From Nonomuraea pusilla (GTDB taxonomy: Bacteria; Actinomycetota; Actinomycetes; Streptosporangiales; Streptosporangiaceae): a DNA stretch of 64,000 nucleotides. The translations under genes and the position numbers were made by a program. Below are positions 37,425 to 45,456 of this stretch, piece by piece (position 1 is the stretch's first letter; each line of letters opens with the position of its first letter). The stretch covers positions 124,001 to 188,000 of the forward strand of contig NZ_FOBF01000018.1 of assembly GCF_900109355.1 (NCBI RefSeq), read 5' to 3'. The notes under the pieces were generated by a model. That model was not told the DNA's origin. It saw only the letters and a program-made list of their open reading frames with translations, and ran no database searches.

Positions 37425-38378
37425 ATGTCGGAGATTCTCGTTCTCGTGGAGCACGCCGACGGCGAGGTCAAGAAGGTCACGCTCGAACTGCTGACCCTGG
37501 CCCGCACGCTTGGCTCGCCCTCCGCCGTGTGGGCCGGCCCCGGCATCACCGCCGAGGCCAAGGCCAGGCTCGCCGAGTACGGCGCCGACAAGATCTACGT
37601 CGCCGGCTCCGAGGAGATCACCGGGTACGTCGTGGCGCCCAAGGCCGAGCTGCTCGCCCAGCTCGTCGCCGAGAAGCAGCCCGCCGCCGTCCTCGTGGCC
37701 TCCACGGCCGAGGGCAAGGAGGTCGCGGGTCGCCTGGCCGTCAAGACCGACTCCGGCGTCATCACCGACGCCGTCGGCCTCGGCGAGGGCTTCGTGGCCG
37801 ACCAGTCGATCTTCGGTGGCGGCGTCAACGTGCGGTCGCGGGTGCGCACGGGCACCCCGATCGTCGCCATGCGTCCCAACTCGACGGCTCCCGAGCCGTC
37901 CGCGGGCGCGGGCGCCGAGGAGGAGGTGGCGGTCACGCTGTCCGACGCCGCCAAGGCCGCGCGCATCGTCGAGCGGGTCAAGCAGGAGAAGGGCGCCCGC
38001 CCCGAGCTGACCGAGGCCGCGATCGTGGTCTCCGGCGGACGCGGCGTGGGCTCGGCCGAGAGCTTCTCGGTCATCGAGGCCCTGGCCGACGCCCTGGGAG
38101 CGGCCGTGGGCGCCTCCCGCGCCGCCACCGACGCCGGGTGGTACCCGCACCAGTTCCAGGTGGGCCAGACCGGCAAGACCGTCTCGCCGCAGCTCTACAT
38201 CGCGGCGGGCATCTCGGGCGCCATCCAGCACCGGGCCGGCATGCAGACCGCGAAGACCATCATCGCGATCAACACTGCCGAGGACGCCCCGATCTTCGAG
38301 CTCGCCGACTTCGGCGTCGTGGGCGACCTGCACCAGGTCGTGCCGCAGCTCACCGAAGAGGTCAACAAGCGCAAGTAG
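37425..38378 (+). CDS. etfA: Electron transfer flavoprotein subunit alpha
   Basis: 317-aa FAD-binding partner of EtfB. The C-terminal FAD domain contains SGGRGVGSAESFSVIEALA, the VGQTGKTVSPQLYIAAGISG stretch and IAINTAEDAPIFELADFGVVGD, all diagnostic. The N-terminal domain starts MSEILVLVEHADGEV. Same operon as etfB and followed by a strong terminator. No etf-QO dehydrogenase gene is seen in the window. Confidence 0.97.
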   Translation: MSEILVLVEHADGEVKKVTLELLTLARTLGSPSAVWAGPGITAEAKARLAEYGADKIYVAGSEEITGYVVAPKAELLAQLVAEKQPAAVLVASTAEGKEVAGRLAVKTDSGVITDAVGLGEGFVADQSIFGGGVNVRSRVRTGTPIVAMRPNSTAPEPSAGAGAEEEVAVTLSDAAKAARIVERVKQEKGARPELTEAAIVVSGGRGVGSAESFSVIEALADALGAAVGASRAATDAGWYPHQFQVGQTGKTVSPQLYIAAGISGAIQHRAGMQTAKTIIAINTAEDAPIFELADFGVVGDLHQVVPQLTEEVNKRK

Positions 38379-38388
38379 CGCGCGCGGG

Positions 38389-38420
38389 AGCGGCGGCGCC
38401 GGTGGTCCGGCGCCGCCGCT
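38389..38420. terminator. Strong terminator after etfA
   Basis: AGCGGCGGCGCCGG (38389-38402) pairs perfectly with CCGGCGCCGCCGCT (38407-38420) around a TGGT tetraloop. The 14-bp GC stem begins 11 bp after the etfA stop. It also serves the convergent rhomboid-like gene. Confidence 0.93.
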
Positions 38421-38441
38421 TCGTGCTGTCGCGGCCCGTGT

Positions 38442-39146
38442 TCACACCGGGCTGGTCGTCCGCGGAGGCGCCGGGGCCGACACTCCGCGCGCCAGCCAGC
38501 CCACGATGACCCCGGCCAGCAGCGCGACGCCGTGGAGGTCGCGCAGCAGGGTCAGCGTGAGCGCGACGGCGACGGGGACGGCCCCTGGCAGCCAGGAGGG
38601 GAGCCGGTCGCGCCGGGAGACGAGCTGGAAGCCCGCGGCGGCCACGGCCGCGACGAGGACGACGCGGAGCGTGCCGTCCGCGCCGGTCACGCCGGCCGCG
38701 CCGCCGACGGCCGAGAGCACCCAGGCGCCCGGCAGCAGCGTGTAGAACGCCGCCAGCGAGCGTTCGAGCGGGCCCGCCGCGGACATCGCCAGTGCCGCGG
38801 CCAGCCCGCACAGGGCGACCGAGTTGCCCGCGCCCGGCTGGCCCAGGAGGTACCCGGAGGTCTCGCCCGCCAGCGCGCCGGTCGCGTAGAACAGCAGCCA
38901 GCGGGCCGGGCCGAGCGCGCGTTCCGCCAGGTGGCCGAGCACCGCCAGGAACCCCAGGTTCACGACGGTGCCCGCCACGCCGCCGTCCTGGACGACCAGG
39001 GCCGTCACGAGCCGCCACCACTGCCCGTGGGCGATGGCGTCGGGGTCGCGCATCAGGGCCGGTACGAGACCGGGGACGGCGAACTGCGCCACGCTGGGGA
39101 CCCCGGTGACGGCGAGGACGGCGAGGGTGACGTAGGGCTTGAACAC
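38442..39146 (-). CDS. Rhomboid-like integral membrane protein
   Basis: 234-aa protein with about six predicted helices. Rhomboid-like features are HGQWWRLVTALVV after helix 1, the NLGFLAVLGHLAE asparagine region, a candidate nucleophile serine in GAGNSVALCGL, and a late-helix histidine in LHGVALLAGVIVGWL. The usual GxSG is altered (Gly after Ser replaced by Val), so proteolytic activity is uncertain and it may be a pseudoprotease. The start is GTG with GAGGG close by. The 221-bp gap upstream holds only GC-rich sequence and a weak hairpin. Confidence 0.75.
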   Translation of the reverse strand: MFKPYVTLAVLAVTGVPSVAQFAVPGLVPALMRDPDAIAHGQWWRLVTALVVQDGGVAGTVVNLGFLAVLGHLAERALGPARWLLFYATGALAGETSGYLLGQPGAGNSVALCGLAAALAMSAAGPLERSLAAFYTLLPGAWVLSAVGGAAGVTGADGTLRVVLVAAVAAAGFQLVSRRDRLPSWLPGAVPVAVALTLTLLRDLHGVALLAGVIVGWLARGVSAPAPPRTTSPV

Positions 39147-39235
39147 GTCCCTCAGCCTGACACACTCCCTGACATCGGGGCAGTGCAGTCGCTCAACTCA
39201 CAGAAAGGGCATCGGTCATGCCCGCCGGTGGGAGG

Positions 39236-39256
39236 GGTTCCGCCTCGGCGGGAACC
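39236..39256. terminator. Weak hairpin downstream of the MFS gene
   Basis: GGTTCCGCC and GGCGGGAACC pair with one bulged G around a 2-nt gap. It lies 112 bp past the MFS stop codon within the 39147-39367 gap, which otherwise shows no gene. It may terminate the minus-strand MFS transcript. Confidence 0.4.
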
Positions 39257-39367
39257 GGGATTACGGACAGCGGCCGCGAGGCGCCCGCCGGGCCGAATCA
39301 TCGGCCGCGGCGGGCGCCACCCGGCGGTGGTCGGGCGGCCGGTTCGGCGGGCGCGACCGGGCGGCGG

Positions 39368-40561
39368 TCAGGCGGCCAGTTCGGCGGGCTCGGGCTCGCG
39401 TGCCGGCATCCGCCGCACGGCGGCCGGCTCGCGGCCGGGCAGGAGCCTGGAGGCCAGCGCGATCAGCGCGCCCAGCACCACGGCGACGCCGAGGGCGGTC
39501 CGCAGCGACGTGGCGTTCGACAGGAAGCCGATCGCGACCGGGCCGAGCAGCAGGCCCGCGTAGCCCATGGCGCCCGCCTGAGCGATGGCCGGGCCGGGGT
39601 TGTCGGTGGCCGTGCCGGCCAGCGACAGCGTCATCGGCGAGATGGTGGCCACGCCCAGCCCCACGAAGAACATCGCGGACACCGCGACCAGCGGAGCCGG
39701 CGCCAGCAGCACGACGGTGAAGAACCCACCGGTCGCCACGCCGGAGACGGTCAGCATGCCGCGCACGCCGAACCGCTCGCGCAGCCGGTCGCCGGTGAGC
39801 CGCGCCACCAGCATGCCCACCTCGAAGACGGGGTAGCCGAGCGCCGCCAGAGCCTCGGGCGCGCCGAGCGAGTCACGCATGTACAGGCCGTTCCAGTCGG
39901 CCACGACGCCCTCCACCATGAACGCGAAGAACATGATCGCGCCCAGCAGGTAGACGATCGCCGGCATGCGCCGCCGCCCCGCCTTCGCGCTCTGCCCGCT
40001 CTTGGCCTCCGGCAGGTACGTACGCCCGATGAGCAGCATGAGCGGCGCCGACACCAGGCCGACCAGTGCCAGGTTGGCCGTGAACGACAGGCCGACGGCG
40101 ATCGAGACGCTGCCGAGGAGACCGGCGGAGATGGCGCCGACGCACCACCCGGCGTGCATGCCGTTCATGAGCGGGCGCCCGTAGGCCTGCTCGACGGTCG
40201 AGCCCTGGGCGTTCATGGCGACGTCCACGGTGCCGAAGGCCATGCCGAAGAACGCGGCGGCGGCCAGCAGCCAGGGGAGGTCGGGGGCGAACGCCACGGC
40301 CACCAGGCCGGCGGCGGTGGCGGGGCCGCCGAACCGCAGCACGGTGCCGCTGCCCACCAGGGCCATCACCCGCCGCATGGACTGCATCGTGACCAGCGCG
40401 CCCAGGCCCCAGACGAGGAGGATCGTGCCGACCGACGCCTCGGACAGGCCGAGTTTGTCGGTCAGTGCGGGGATACGCACGGTCAGCGTCCCCACCATCA
40501 GGCCGGACAGGACGAAGGTGAGGATCGCCCCGTAACGGGCCGTCCTCAGGTCGCGGGTCAT
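39368..40561 (-). CDS. MFS transporter, 12-helix (YbjJ/fucose-permease-like)
   Basis: 397-aa major facilitator. The N-half begins YGAILTFVLSGLMVGTLTVRIPAL, and a conserved FFGMAFGTVDVAMNAQGSTVE segment is typical of the YbjJ-like subgroup. A basic central loop (AKSGQSAKAGRRRM) separates two six-helix bundles. GAGGAG lies about 7 nt before ATG 40561, which excludes an upstream ATG at about 40594. The adjacent TetR gene in the same direction suggests an efflux role. The substrate is unknown. Confidence 0.9.
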   Translation of the reverse strand: MTRDLRTARYGAILTFVLSGLMVGTLTVRIPALTDKLGLSEASVGTILLVWGLGALVTMQSMRRVMALVGSGTVLRFGGPATAAGLVAVAFAPDLPWLLAAAAFFGMAFGTVDVAMNAQGSTVEQAYGRPLMNGMHAGWCVGAISAGLLGSVSIAVGLSFTANLALVGLVSAPLMLLIGRTYLPEAKSGQSAKAGRRRMPAIVYLLGAIMFFAFMVEGVVADWNGLYMRDSLGAPEALAALGYPVFEVGMLVARLTGDRLRERFGVRGMLTVSGVATGGFFTVVLLAPAPLVAVSAMFFVGLGVATISPMTLSLAGTATDNPGPAIAQAGAMGYAGLLLGPVAIGFLSNATSLRTALGVAVVLGALIALASRLLPGREPAAVRRMPAREPEPAELAA

Positions 40562-40737
40562 AACGCACTCCTCATGCACAGTCGTGGTGTTCATCACATC
40601 CGGGCGCGCGGGGGCGCGCTCCGGCAAAAGTGGGGGGTGAAGGGGGCGAACGGATCGCCCGGGGGCGGGCACGCCGGAGGAGCCCGCGCGCGGGCTCGGG
40701 CCGTGCCCTGTCGTAAGGAACGGGTGGGATCGCAGGG

Positions 40738-40780
40738 ACGCCTGGGGTTCCGCAGGCGCTCAACCCGGGGCGGGCCCCGG
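40738..40780. terminator. Two hairpins between tetR and the MFS gene
   Basis: CGCCTG-N8-CAGGCG (40738-40757) and CCGGGGC-GG-GCCCCGG (40765-40780) lie in tandem 24 bp beyond the TetR stop codon. They make a plausible terminator or attenuator separating tetR from the MFS gene. The rest of the 242-bp gap (40562-40803) must hold the MFS promoter, but no copy of the TetR palindrome is visible there. Confidence 0.55.
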
Positions 40781-40803
40781 CTATTCCCCGGGGCGCGCGG
40801 ACG

Positions 40804-41325
40804 CTAGGCCGGGGGCGCCGGGGCTTTGAGCAGGGCTCTCAGCCGGCCTTCGAGCGCGCGCAGGTCGCCCTCGGAGTTCAGCCCGGGGTCGTGGCTGGCG
40901 ACGTCCCACAGGCCCTCGCAGGCCAGCCGGACGATCTGGGAGGCCAGCGGGTCGGGCTCCTGGCCGAGGCCCTCACGATGCCAGCGGGCCATGGCCTCGC
41001 GCAGGGGCGCGAGCAGGTAGAGGTTCCCCGACGCGCCGGTGACGACCGCCCACCGCCTGAGCCTGCCGGAACGTACGGCGGCCAGGGTGGCGCCGAGGTA
41101 GCGCTCGGTGTAGGTGGGGTCGGCCTGCGCGGCCACGAGCTGGTCGAACTCCTCGACGAGCCGCTCGACCATGCCCTTGATCAGGGCCTCTTTCGTGCCG
41201 AAGTGGTAAAGGAGGCCGCCCTTGCTCACGCCTGCCCGGTCCGCCACGGCGGAGAGGGTGAGCGCGGCCGAGCCCTGGTCGCAGAGGAGGTCCTCCGCCG
41301 CGTCCAGTAGCTCTTCCCTTCGCAT
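40804..41325 (-). CDS. TetR/AcrR-family regulator
   Basis: 173-aa repressor-type regulator. The HTH (about 1-50) reads MRREELLDAAEDLL...LTLSAVADRAGVSKGGLLYHFGTKEALI, and the ligand domain follows. The start is ATG 41325 rather than an upstream TTG at 41361, because the TTG would place a palindromic operator and promoter inside the coding region. A TTGCCA-17-TACAGT promoter ends 7 nt before the ATG, so the transcript is predicted to be leaderless. It is followed by the MFS gene and probably represses itself and neighbours. Confidence 0.92.
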   Translation of the reverse strand: MRREELLDAAEDLLCDQGSAALTLSAVADRAGVSKGGLLYHFGTKEALIKGMVERLVEEFDQLVAAQADPTYTERYLGATLAAVRSGRLRRWAVVTGASGNLYLLAPLREAMARWHREGLGQEPDPLASQIVRLACEGLWDVASHDPGLNSEGDLRALEGRLRALLKAPAPPA

Positions 41326-41332
41326 GGGATCA

Positions 41333-41361
41333 ACTGTACCGTCCGGACGGTACAGTGGCAA
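41333..41361 (-). promoter_or_regulatory. tetR promoter with 24-bp palindromic operator
   Basis: On the minus strand, TTGCCA (41361-41356), a 17-bp spacer and TACAGT (41338-41333) form a near-ideal promoter 7 nt from the tetR ATG. A perfect 24-bp palindrome (41333-41356), half-site ACTGTACCGTCC, fills the spacer and the -10 box, so repressor binding would block RNA polymerase directly. The cysteine desulfurase GTG lies only 24 bp beyond it, so that gene may be affected too. Confidence 0.82.
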
Positions 41362-41379
41362 ACGAGATACCCTGGGCGG

Positions 41380-42543
41380 GTGAGCAGACCGTCGGCCTAT
41401 CTAGATCACGCGGCGACCACGCCCATGCTGCCCGAGGCGATCGAGGCCATGACGGAGCAACTCGCGCGCGTGGGCAACCCGTCCTCACTGCACACGGCGG
41501 GCCGCCGCATGCGCAGGGTCGTCGAGGAGGCGCGCGAGACCATCGCCGACGCGCTCGGCGCGAGACCCAGCGAGGTGGTCTTCACCTCCGGCGGCACCGA
41601 AGCCGACAACCTGGCCATCAAGGGGCTCTACTGGGCGCGGGCGCCGAAACGGCGCATCCTCATCAGCTCCGTCGAGCACCACGCCGGGCTCGACCCCGCC
41701 CACTGGCTGGCCGAGAGCCAGGGCGCGCGGGTGGAGCTGCTGGAGGTCGACGAGCACGGCCGCGTCCACCCCGAGACGCTGCGCGCCGCCATCGCCCGCG
41801 ACCCCGACGACGTCGCCCTCGTCAGCGTCATGTGGGCCAACAACGAGGTCGGCACCGTCCAGCCGGTCCACGTCCTCGCCGCCATCGCCCGCCACCACGG
41901 CATCCCGTTCCACACCGACGCCGTCCAGGCCATCGGCCAGCTGCCCGTGTCGTTCACCGGCTCGGGCGCCGACGCGCTCACCGTGACCGGGCACAAGGTC
42001 GGAGGCCCCATGGGCGTCGGCGCGCTGCTGCTGGCCCGCGGCCTGACCCCCGTGCCCGTGCAGCACGGCGGCGGCCAGGAGCGCGACGTGCGGTCGGGCA
42101 CGCTCGACGCGCCCGCCGTCGCCGGGCTCGCCGCGGCCGTGCGCGTCGCCGTCAAGGAGCAGGAGGCGCTCAACCTGCGGCTGTCGCGGCTGCGCGACGA
42201 GCTGATCACCCGGGTCAGGGATGCCGTGCCCGACGTGGTGCTCAACGGCGACCCCCGCGACCGCCTGCCCGGCAACGCGCACTTCTCCTTCCCCGGCTGC
42301 GAGGGCGACGCGCTGCTCATGCTGCTCGACGCCAAGGGCGTCGAGTGCTCCACCGGCTCGGCCTGCTCCGCCGGGGTGGCCCAGCCGTCGCACGTGCTGC
42401 TCGCCATGGGCGCCGACGCGGCGGCGGCGCGCGGGTCGCTGCGGTTCTCGCTCGGCCACACCTCCACCCGCGAGGACGTCGACCGCCTCATCGAGGTGCT
42501 CCCCGGCGCGGTCGAACGTGCCCGCAGAGCCGGCCTGAGCTGA
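41380..42543 (+). CDS. Cysteine desulfurase (IscS/NifS family)
   Basis: 387-aa PLP enzyme moving sulfur from cysteine to an active-site persulfide. N-terminal AYLDHAATTPM, PLP lysine Lys206 (LTVTGHKVGG) and catalytic Cys329 (CSTGSACSAG) are clear. The mnmA gene 1.2 kb downstream on the same strand suggests it is the sulfur donor for tRNA 2-thiouridine. The start is GTG. TACCCT (41368-41373) 6 nt upstream could be the -10 box of a leaderless transcript. The shared control region with tetR is unusual for a housekeeping gene. Confidence 0.95.
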   Translation: MSRPSAYLDHAATTPMLPEAIEAMTEQLARVGNPSSLHTAGRRMRRVVEEARETIADALGARPSEVVFTSGGTEADNLAIKGLYWARAPKRRILISSVEHHAGLDPAHWLAESQGARVELLEVDEHGRVHPETLRAAIARDPDDVALVSVMWANNEVGTVQPVHVLAAIARHHGIPFHTDAVQAIGQLPVSFTGSGADALTVTGHKVGGPMGVGALLLARGLTPVPVQHGGGQERDVRSGTLDAPAVAGLAAAVRVAVKEQEALNLRLSRLRDELITRVRDAVPDVVLNGDPRDRLPGNAHFSFPGCEGDALLMLLDAKGVECSTGSACSAGVAQPSHVLLAMGADAAAARGSLRFSLGHTSTREDVDRLIEVLPGAVERARRAGLS

Positions 42544-42561
42544 CCCCCGGGGGTCAGCTCA
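42536..42561. terminator. 26-bp perfect palindrome embracing two stop codons
   Basis: Half-site TGAGCTGACCCCC (42536-42548) is followed directly by its exact reverse complement (42549-42561). It contains the TGA of the cysteine desulfurase gene (42541-42543) and the TGA of the convergent DUF695-like gene (42554-42556). Both proteins therefore end in a Ser codon AGC plus TGA. It should act as a bidirectional terminator. Confidence 0.85.
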
Positions 42562-43603
42562 TGAAGGCCGAGACCGCGGCCCAGGCGGGGTCGGCCTCCA
42601 CGTCCACCACGGCCTTGCCCTCCTTCCACCGCGCGGCCAGCTCGCCCACCCGCGCGGCGGCGTCGCTCCTGGAGTCGGCGTACACGTGGACGACCCGGTG
42701 CCCCTGCGCGCTCAGGTGCGCGGCCAGCAGGGCGTCGTCGCGCGGCGCGAGCAGGGCGCCCAGCCGCTCGTCGAAGGCCCGCAGCGCCTCCTCGGACGCG
42801 CCGGCGGGCAGGCCGTCCGCGTCATGGTGGGCGTACGGGAGGGTGATCATGACGTGCTGGTCGAGCAGCGGGTGGTCGACGGGCCGCAGCGGATGGCGCG
42901 CGGCCGCGACGAGCGGCGCGCCGTCGCCGGTCTGACCCTCCAGCAGCAGCCACTGGTCCTCGCCGGCGCCCGACGCCACGTCGGCCACCACGGCGGGCAG
43001 GTACGCGGCCGCCACGGCGTCGATCGGCGCCGCGGTGGCCGGGGTGATCTCGCCCACCCACCTGGCCACCTCGTCCTCGCCCAGGATGCGGTCGAGCGCG
43101 AGCAGGGTCGCCTCCGTCCGGGTCTCCTCGTCCAGCTCGGAGAAGATCGGGTGGTAGGCGGACACGTCCACCCTGTCGCTGCCCCTGGGCACGCGCAGGC
43201 CCAGCACCAGCTTGTCGAGCCCGAACGTGAACCCGCCCACGTCGAGCGAGAGCCCCGCCGGCTGCGGGTCGGGCCGGCGCGAGGGGTGGAACTCCCACAT
43301 CAGGTCGGCGGCGGGCGCGGCCCCGGCCCACCGGTGCGCGAGCGGGCGCAGCTCGGCGTCGCCCGCCGCCGTGACCACCAGCGCGTTCACGGCGCTCCTG
43401 CCGGGCGCCACCTCCCACACCAGGCCGGGGTGGACCGCCCCGACCGCGGGGGCCAGCAGCTCGGCCAGCCCCTCCTTGTCGCCCGCGGCGACGAGCGCCT
43501 CCACGCGCGGCCTGGACTCCTGCCACCACGCCCAGAACGCGGCGACCGCGTCGTCCTGCCGAACGGCCTCTTCGTTGTCGTGCTCGCGCCCGAACAGTCG
43601 CAT
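42554..43603 (-). CDS. DUF695-like protein of unknown function
   Basis: 349-aa soluble protein without signal or membrane segments. The N-terminal half (about 15-200) holds WAWWQESRPRVEALVAAGD and DLMWEFHPSRRPDP. The C-terminal half contains DQWLLLEGQTGDGAPLVAAAR and DQHVMITLPY, which recall DUF695 proteins. The domain name is tentative. GGGAGG is 9 nt before ATG 43603 but abuts the other in-frame ATG (43612), so the former is used. It is encoded opposite to and between the cysteine desulfurase and mnmA genes. Confidence 0.7.
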   Translation of the reverse strand: MRLFGREHDNEEAVRQDDAVAAFWAWWQESRPRVEALVAAGDKEGLAELLAPAVGAVHPGLVWEVAPGRSAVNALVVTAAGDAELRPLAHRWAGAAPAADLMWEFHPSRRPDPQPAGLSLDVGGFTFGLDKLVLGLRVPRGSDRVDVSAYHPIFSELDEETRTEATLLALDRILGEDEVARWVGEITPATAAPIDAVAAAYLPAVVADVASGAGEDQWLLLEGQTGDGAPLVAAARHPLRPVDHPLLDQHVMITLPYAHHDADGLPAGASEEALRAFDERLGALLAPRDDALLAAHLSAQGHRVVHVYADSRSDAAARVGELAARWKEGKAVVDVEADPAWAAVSAFMS

Positions 43604-43740
43604 GGCCTGCATCCTCCCAGACCCGGGGTCCGGTCGCGCACTCGCGCCGCAGCCGCGGGGGGCAGTGGCGCCGATGGGCGCCGATGGGCGCCGAGGGGGC
43701 ACCGCACGCACTGCGCCGCGGCCAGTACGCTGGAGACGTC

Positions 43741-44799
43741 ATGGGACTCCGTGTGCTTGCCGCCATGTCGGGCGGCGTCGACTCCGCCGTGGCCGCCGCC
43801 CGCATCGCCGAGGCGGGCCACGACGTCACTGGCGTGCATCTGGCCCTGTCGGCCAACCCCCAATCCCACCGCACGGGCGCCCGGGGCTGCTGCACGATCG
43901 AAGACTCGCGCGACGCCCGCCGCGCCGCCGACGTCATCGGCATCCCCTTCTACATCTGGGACATGGCCGAGCGCTTCCAGCGCGACGTCATCGAGGACTT
44001 CGTGGCCGAGTACGCCGCCGGCCGCACCCCCAACCCGTGCCTGCGCTGCAACGAGAAGATCAAGTTCGCGGCGGTGCTCGACCGGGCGCTCGCGCTCGGG
44101 TTCGACGCCGTGGCCACCGGCCACCACGCCAGGCTCGTCGACGGCGTCCTGTCCAGGAGCGTCGATCCCGCCAAGGACCAGTCGTACGTGCTGGGGGTCC
44201 TCACCCGCGAGCAGCTCAGCCACGCGATCTTCCCGCTGGGCGACTCGACGAAGGCCGAGGTGCGCGAGGAGGCCGCCAGGCGCGGCCTGACCGTGGCCGA
44301 CAAGCCCGACAGCCACGACATCTGCTTCATCGCCGACGGCGACACCCGCCGCTTCCTCGCCGACCGGCTCGGCTCCGCCGAGGGGCCGATCGTCGACGAG
44401 ACCGGCGCGGTGGTGGGCAGCCACCAGGGCGCCCACGGGTTCACCGTGGGCCAGCGCAAGGGGCTGCGCATCGACCGTCCCGCGCCCGACGGCAGGCCGC
44501 GCTACGTCCTGTCGATCGAGCCGGTGTCCAACACGATCACGGTCGGCCCCCGCGCGGCGCTGGAGGTCACCACGATCACCTGCGGGGCACCGGTCTGGAA
44601 CGGGCCGCGGGCGCACGACGACCTGACGGTGCAGCTTCGCGCCCACGGCGAGGTGTACGGGTGCCGGTTCGAGGAGCTCGACGGCGGGCTCACCGTCGAG
44701 CTCGACCGCCCCGCTACGGGCGTCGCCGCGGGGCAGGCGGCCGTGCTCTACTCGGGCCCCACCGTGATCGGCTCGGCCACCATCGTCTCGGCGGCCTGA
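43741..44799 (+). CDS. mnmA: tRNA-specific 2-thiouridylase
   Basis: 352-aa ATP-pyrophosphatase that thiolates U34 of Lys, Glu and Gln tRNAs using persulfide sulfur. The PP-loop is SGGVDSAVAAA (residues 10-20). Catalytic cysteines lie in TPNPCLRCNEKIKF and SHDICFIADGD. TGHHARL and KDQSYVLGVL are family motifs. GGAG precedes the ATG by 7 nt. It converges with the MBL-fold gene, with 3 bp between stop codons inside a short CTGAG-C-CTCAG dyad. Confidence 0.97.
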   Translation: MGLRVLAAMSGGVDSAVAAARIAEAGHDVTGVHLALSANPQSHRTGARGCCTIEDSRDARRAADVIGIPFYIWDMAERFQRDVIEDFVAEYAAGRTPNPCLRCNEKIKFAAVLDRALALGFDAVATGHHARLVDGVLSRSVDPAKDQSYVLGVLTREQLSHAIFPLGDSTKAEVREEAARRGLTVADKPDSHDICFIADGDTRRFLADRLGSAEGPIVDETGAVVGSHQGAHGFTVGQRKGLRIDRPAPDGRPRYVLSIEPVSNTITVGPRAALEVTTITCGAPVWNGPRAHDDLTVQLRAHGEVYGCRFEELDGGLTVELDRPATGVAAGQAAVLYSGPTVIGSATIVSAA

Positions 44800-44802
44800 G
44801 CC

Positions 44803-45432
44803 TCAGAGCTCGACCGAGTCGCCGGGGGCGAGGCGGCGCATGTCCGCGCCCTGCTTGTCCGACTCCATCCTCAGGTAGTTGTCCACCAGCGTCAGGCCGA
44901 CGTCGTTGAGCAGGCCGTCGTGCGTGGAGTACGCCCGCGCGGGCCGCACCGCGCGCAGGTACTCCACCATCTCCAGCAGCTTCATCCACGGCGCGTTCGT
45001 CGGCACCAGCAGCGTGGGCACGTCCACGCCCGGGACGGTCAGGGCGTCGCCGGGGTAGAAGACCTCGTCGTCCACCATGAAACCGACGTTCTGCACGACC
45101 GGCACGTCGGGGTGGTTCTTGGCGTGCCACTCGCCGAACACCTTCACCGAGAAACCGGCCGCCTCGAACGCGTCGCCGGCGCGCACCACGTGGACCCCGG
45201 CGGGCACGTCGCCCAGCGCGTCGGCCACGCCCTGGCACGTCCACACCTCGATCCCCGGCCCGGCCGCCTTCAGCCGCTCGACGTCCACGTGGTCGAAGTG
45301 CTCGTGGGTGACGAGCACCGCGTCGGCGCCGTCGAGCACCGGTTCACGGGTGAACGTACCCGGGTCGATCACCAGGACCTTGCCGTCCTTCTCCAGCCGT
45401 ACACAGGAGTGCGTGTGCTTCGTGAGCTTCAT
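44803..45432 (-). CDS. MBL-fold metallohydrolase
   Basis: 209-aa metallo-beta-lactamase-fold protein. The metal motif HxHxDH is THEHFDHVD, with further ligands in the EWHAKNHPDVPVVQN, YPGDALTVPG and YSTHDGLLND regions. This resembles the UlaG/YtnP-like small hydrolases of unknown substrate. It is divergent from the MetE-C-like gene with only 24 bp between start codons, so the promoters must overlap or lie within the coding ends. Confidence 0.88.
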   Translation of the reverse strand: MKLTKHTHSCVRLEKDGKVLVIDPGTFTREPVLDGADAVLVTHEHFDHVDVERLKAAGPGIEVWTCQGVADALGDVPAGVHVVRAGDAFEAAGFSVKVFGEWHAKNHPDVPVVQNVGFMVDDEVFYPGDALTVPGVDVPTLLVPTNAPWMKLLEMVEYLRAVRPARAYSTHDGLLNDVGLTLVDNYLRMESDKQGADMRRLAPGDSVEL

Positions 45433-45456
45433 CCGGCAGAGCCTACGCTTGTGCTC

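Noticed and set aside
41326..41361. TTG start extending the TetR protein by 12 residues
   Set aside because: It would place the -10 box and palindromic operator within the coding sequence. The ATG at 41325 fits the family start.
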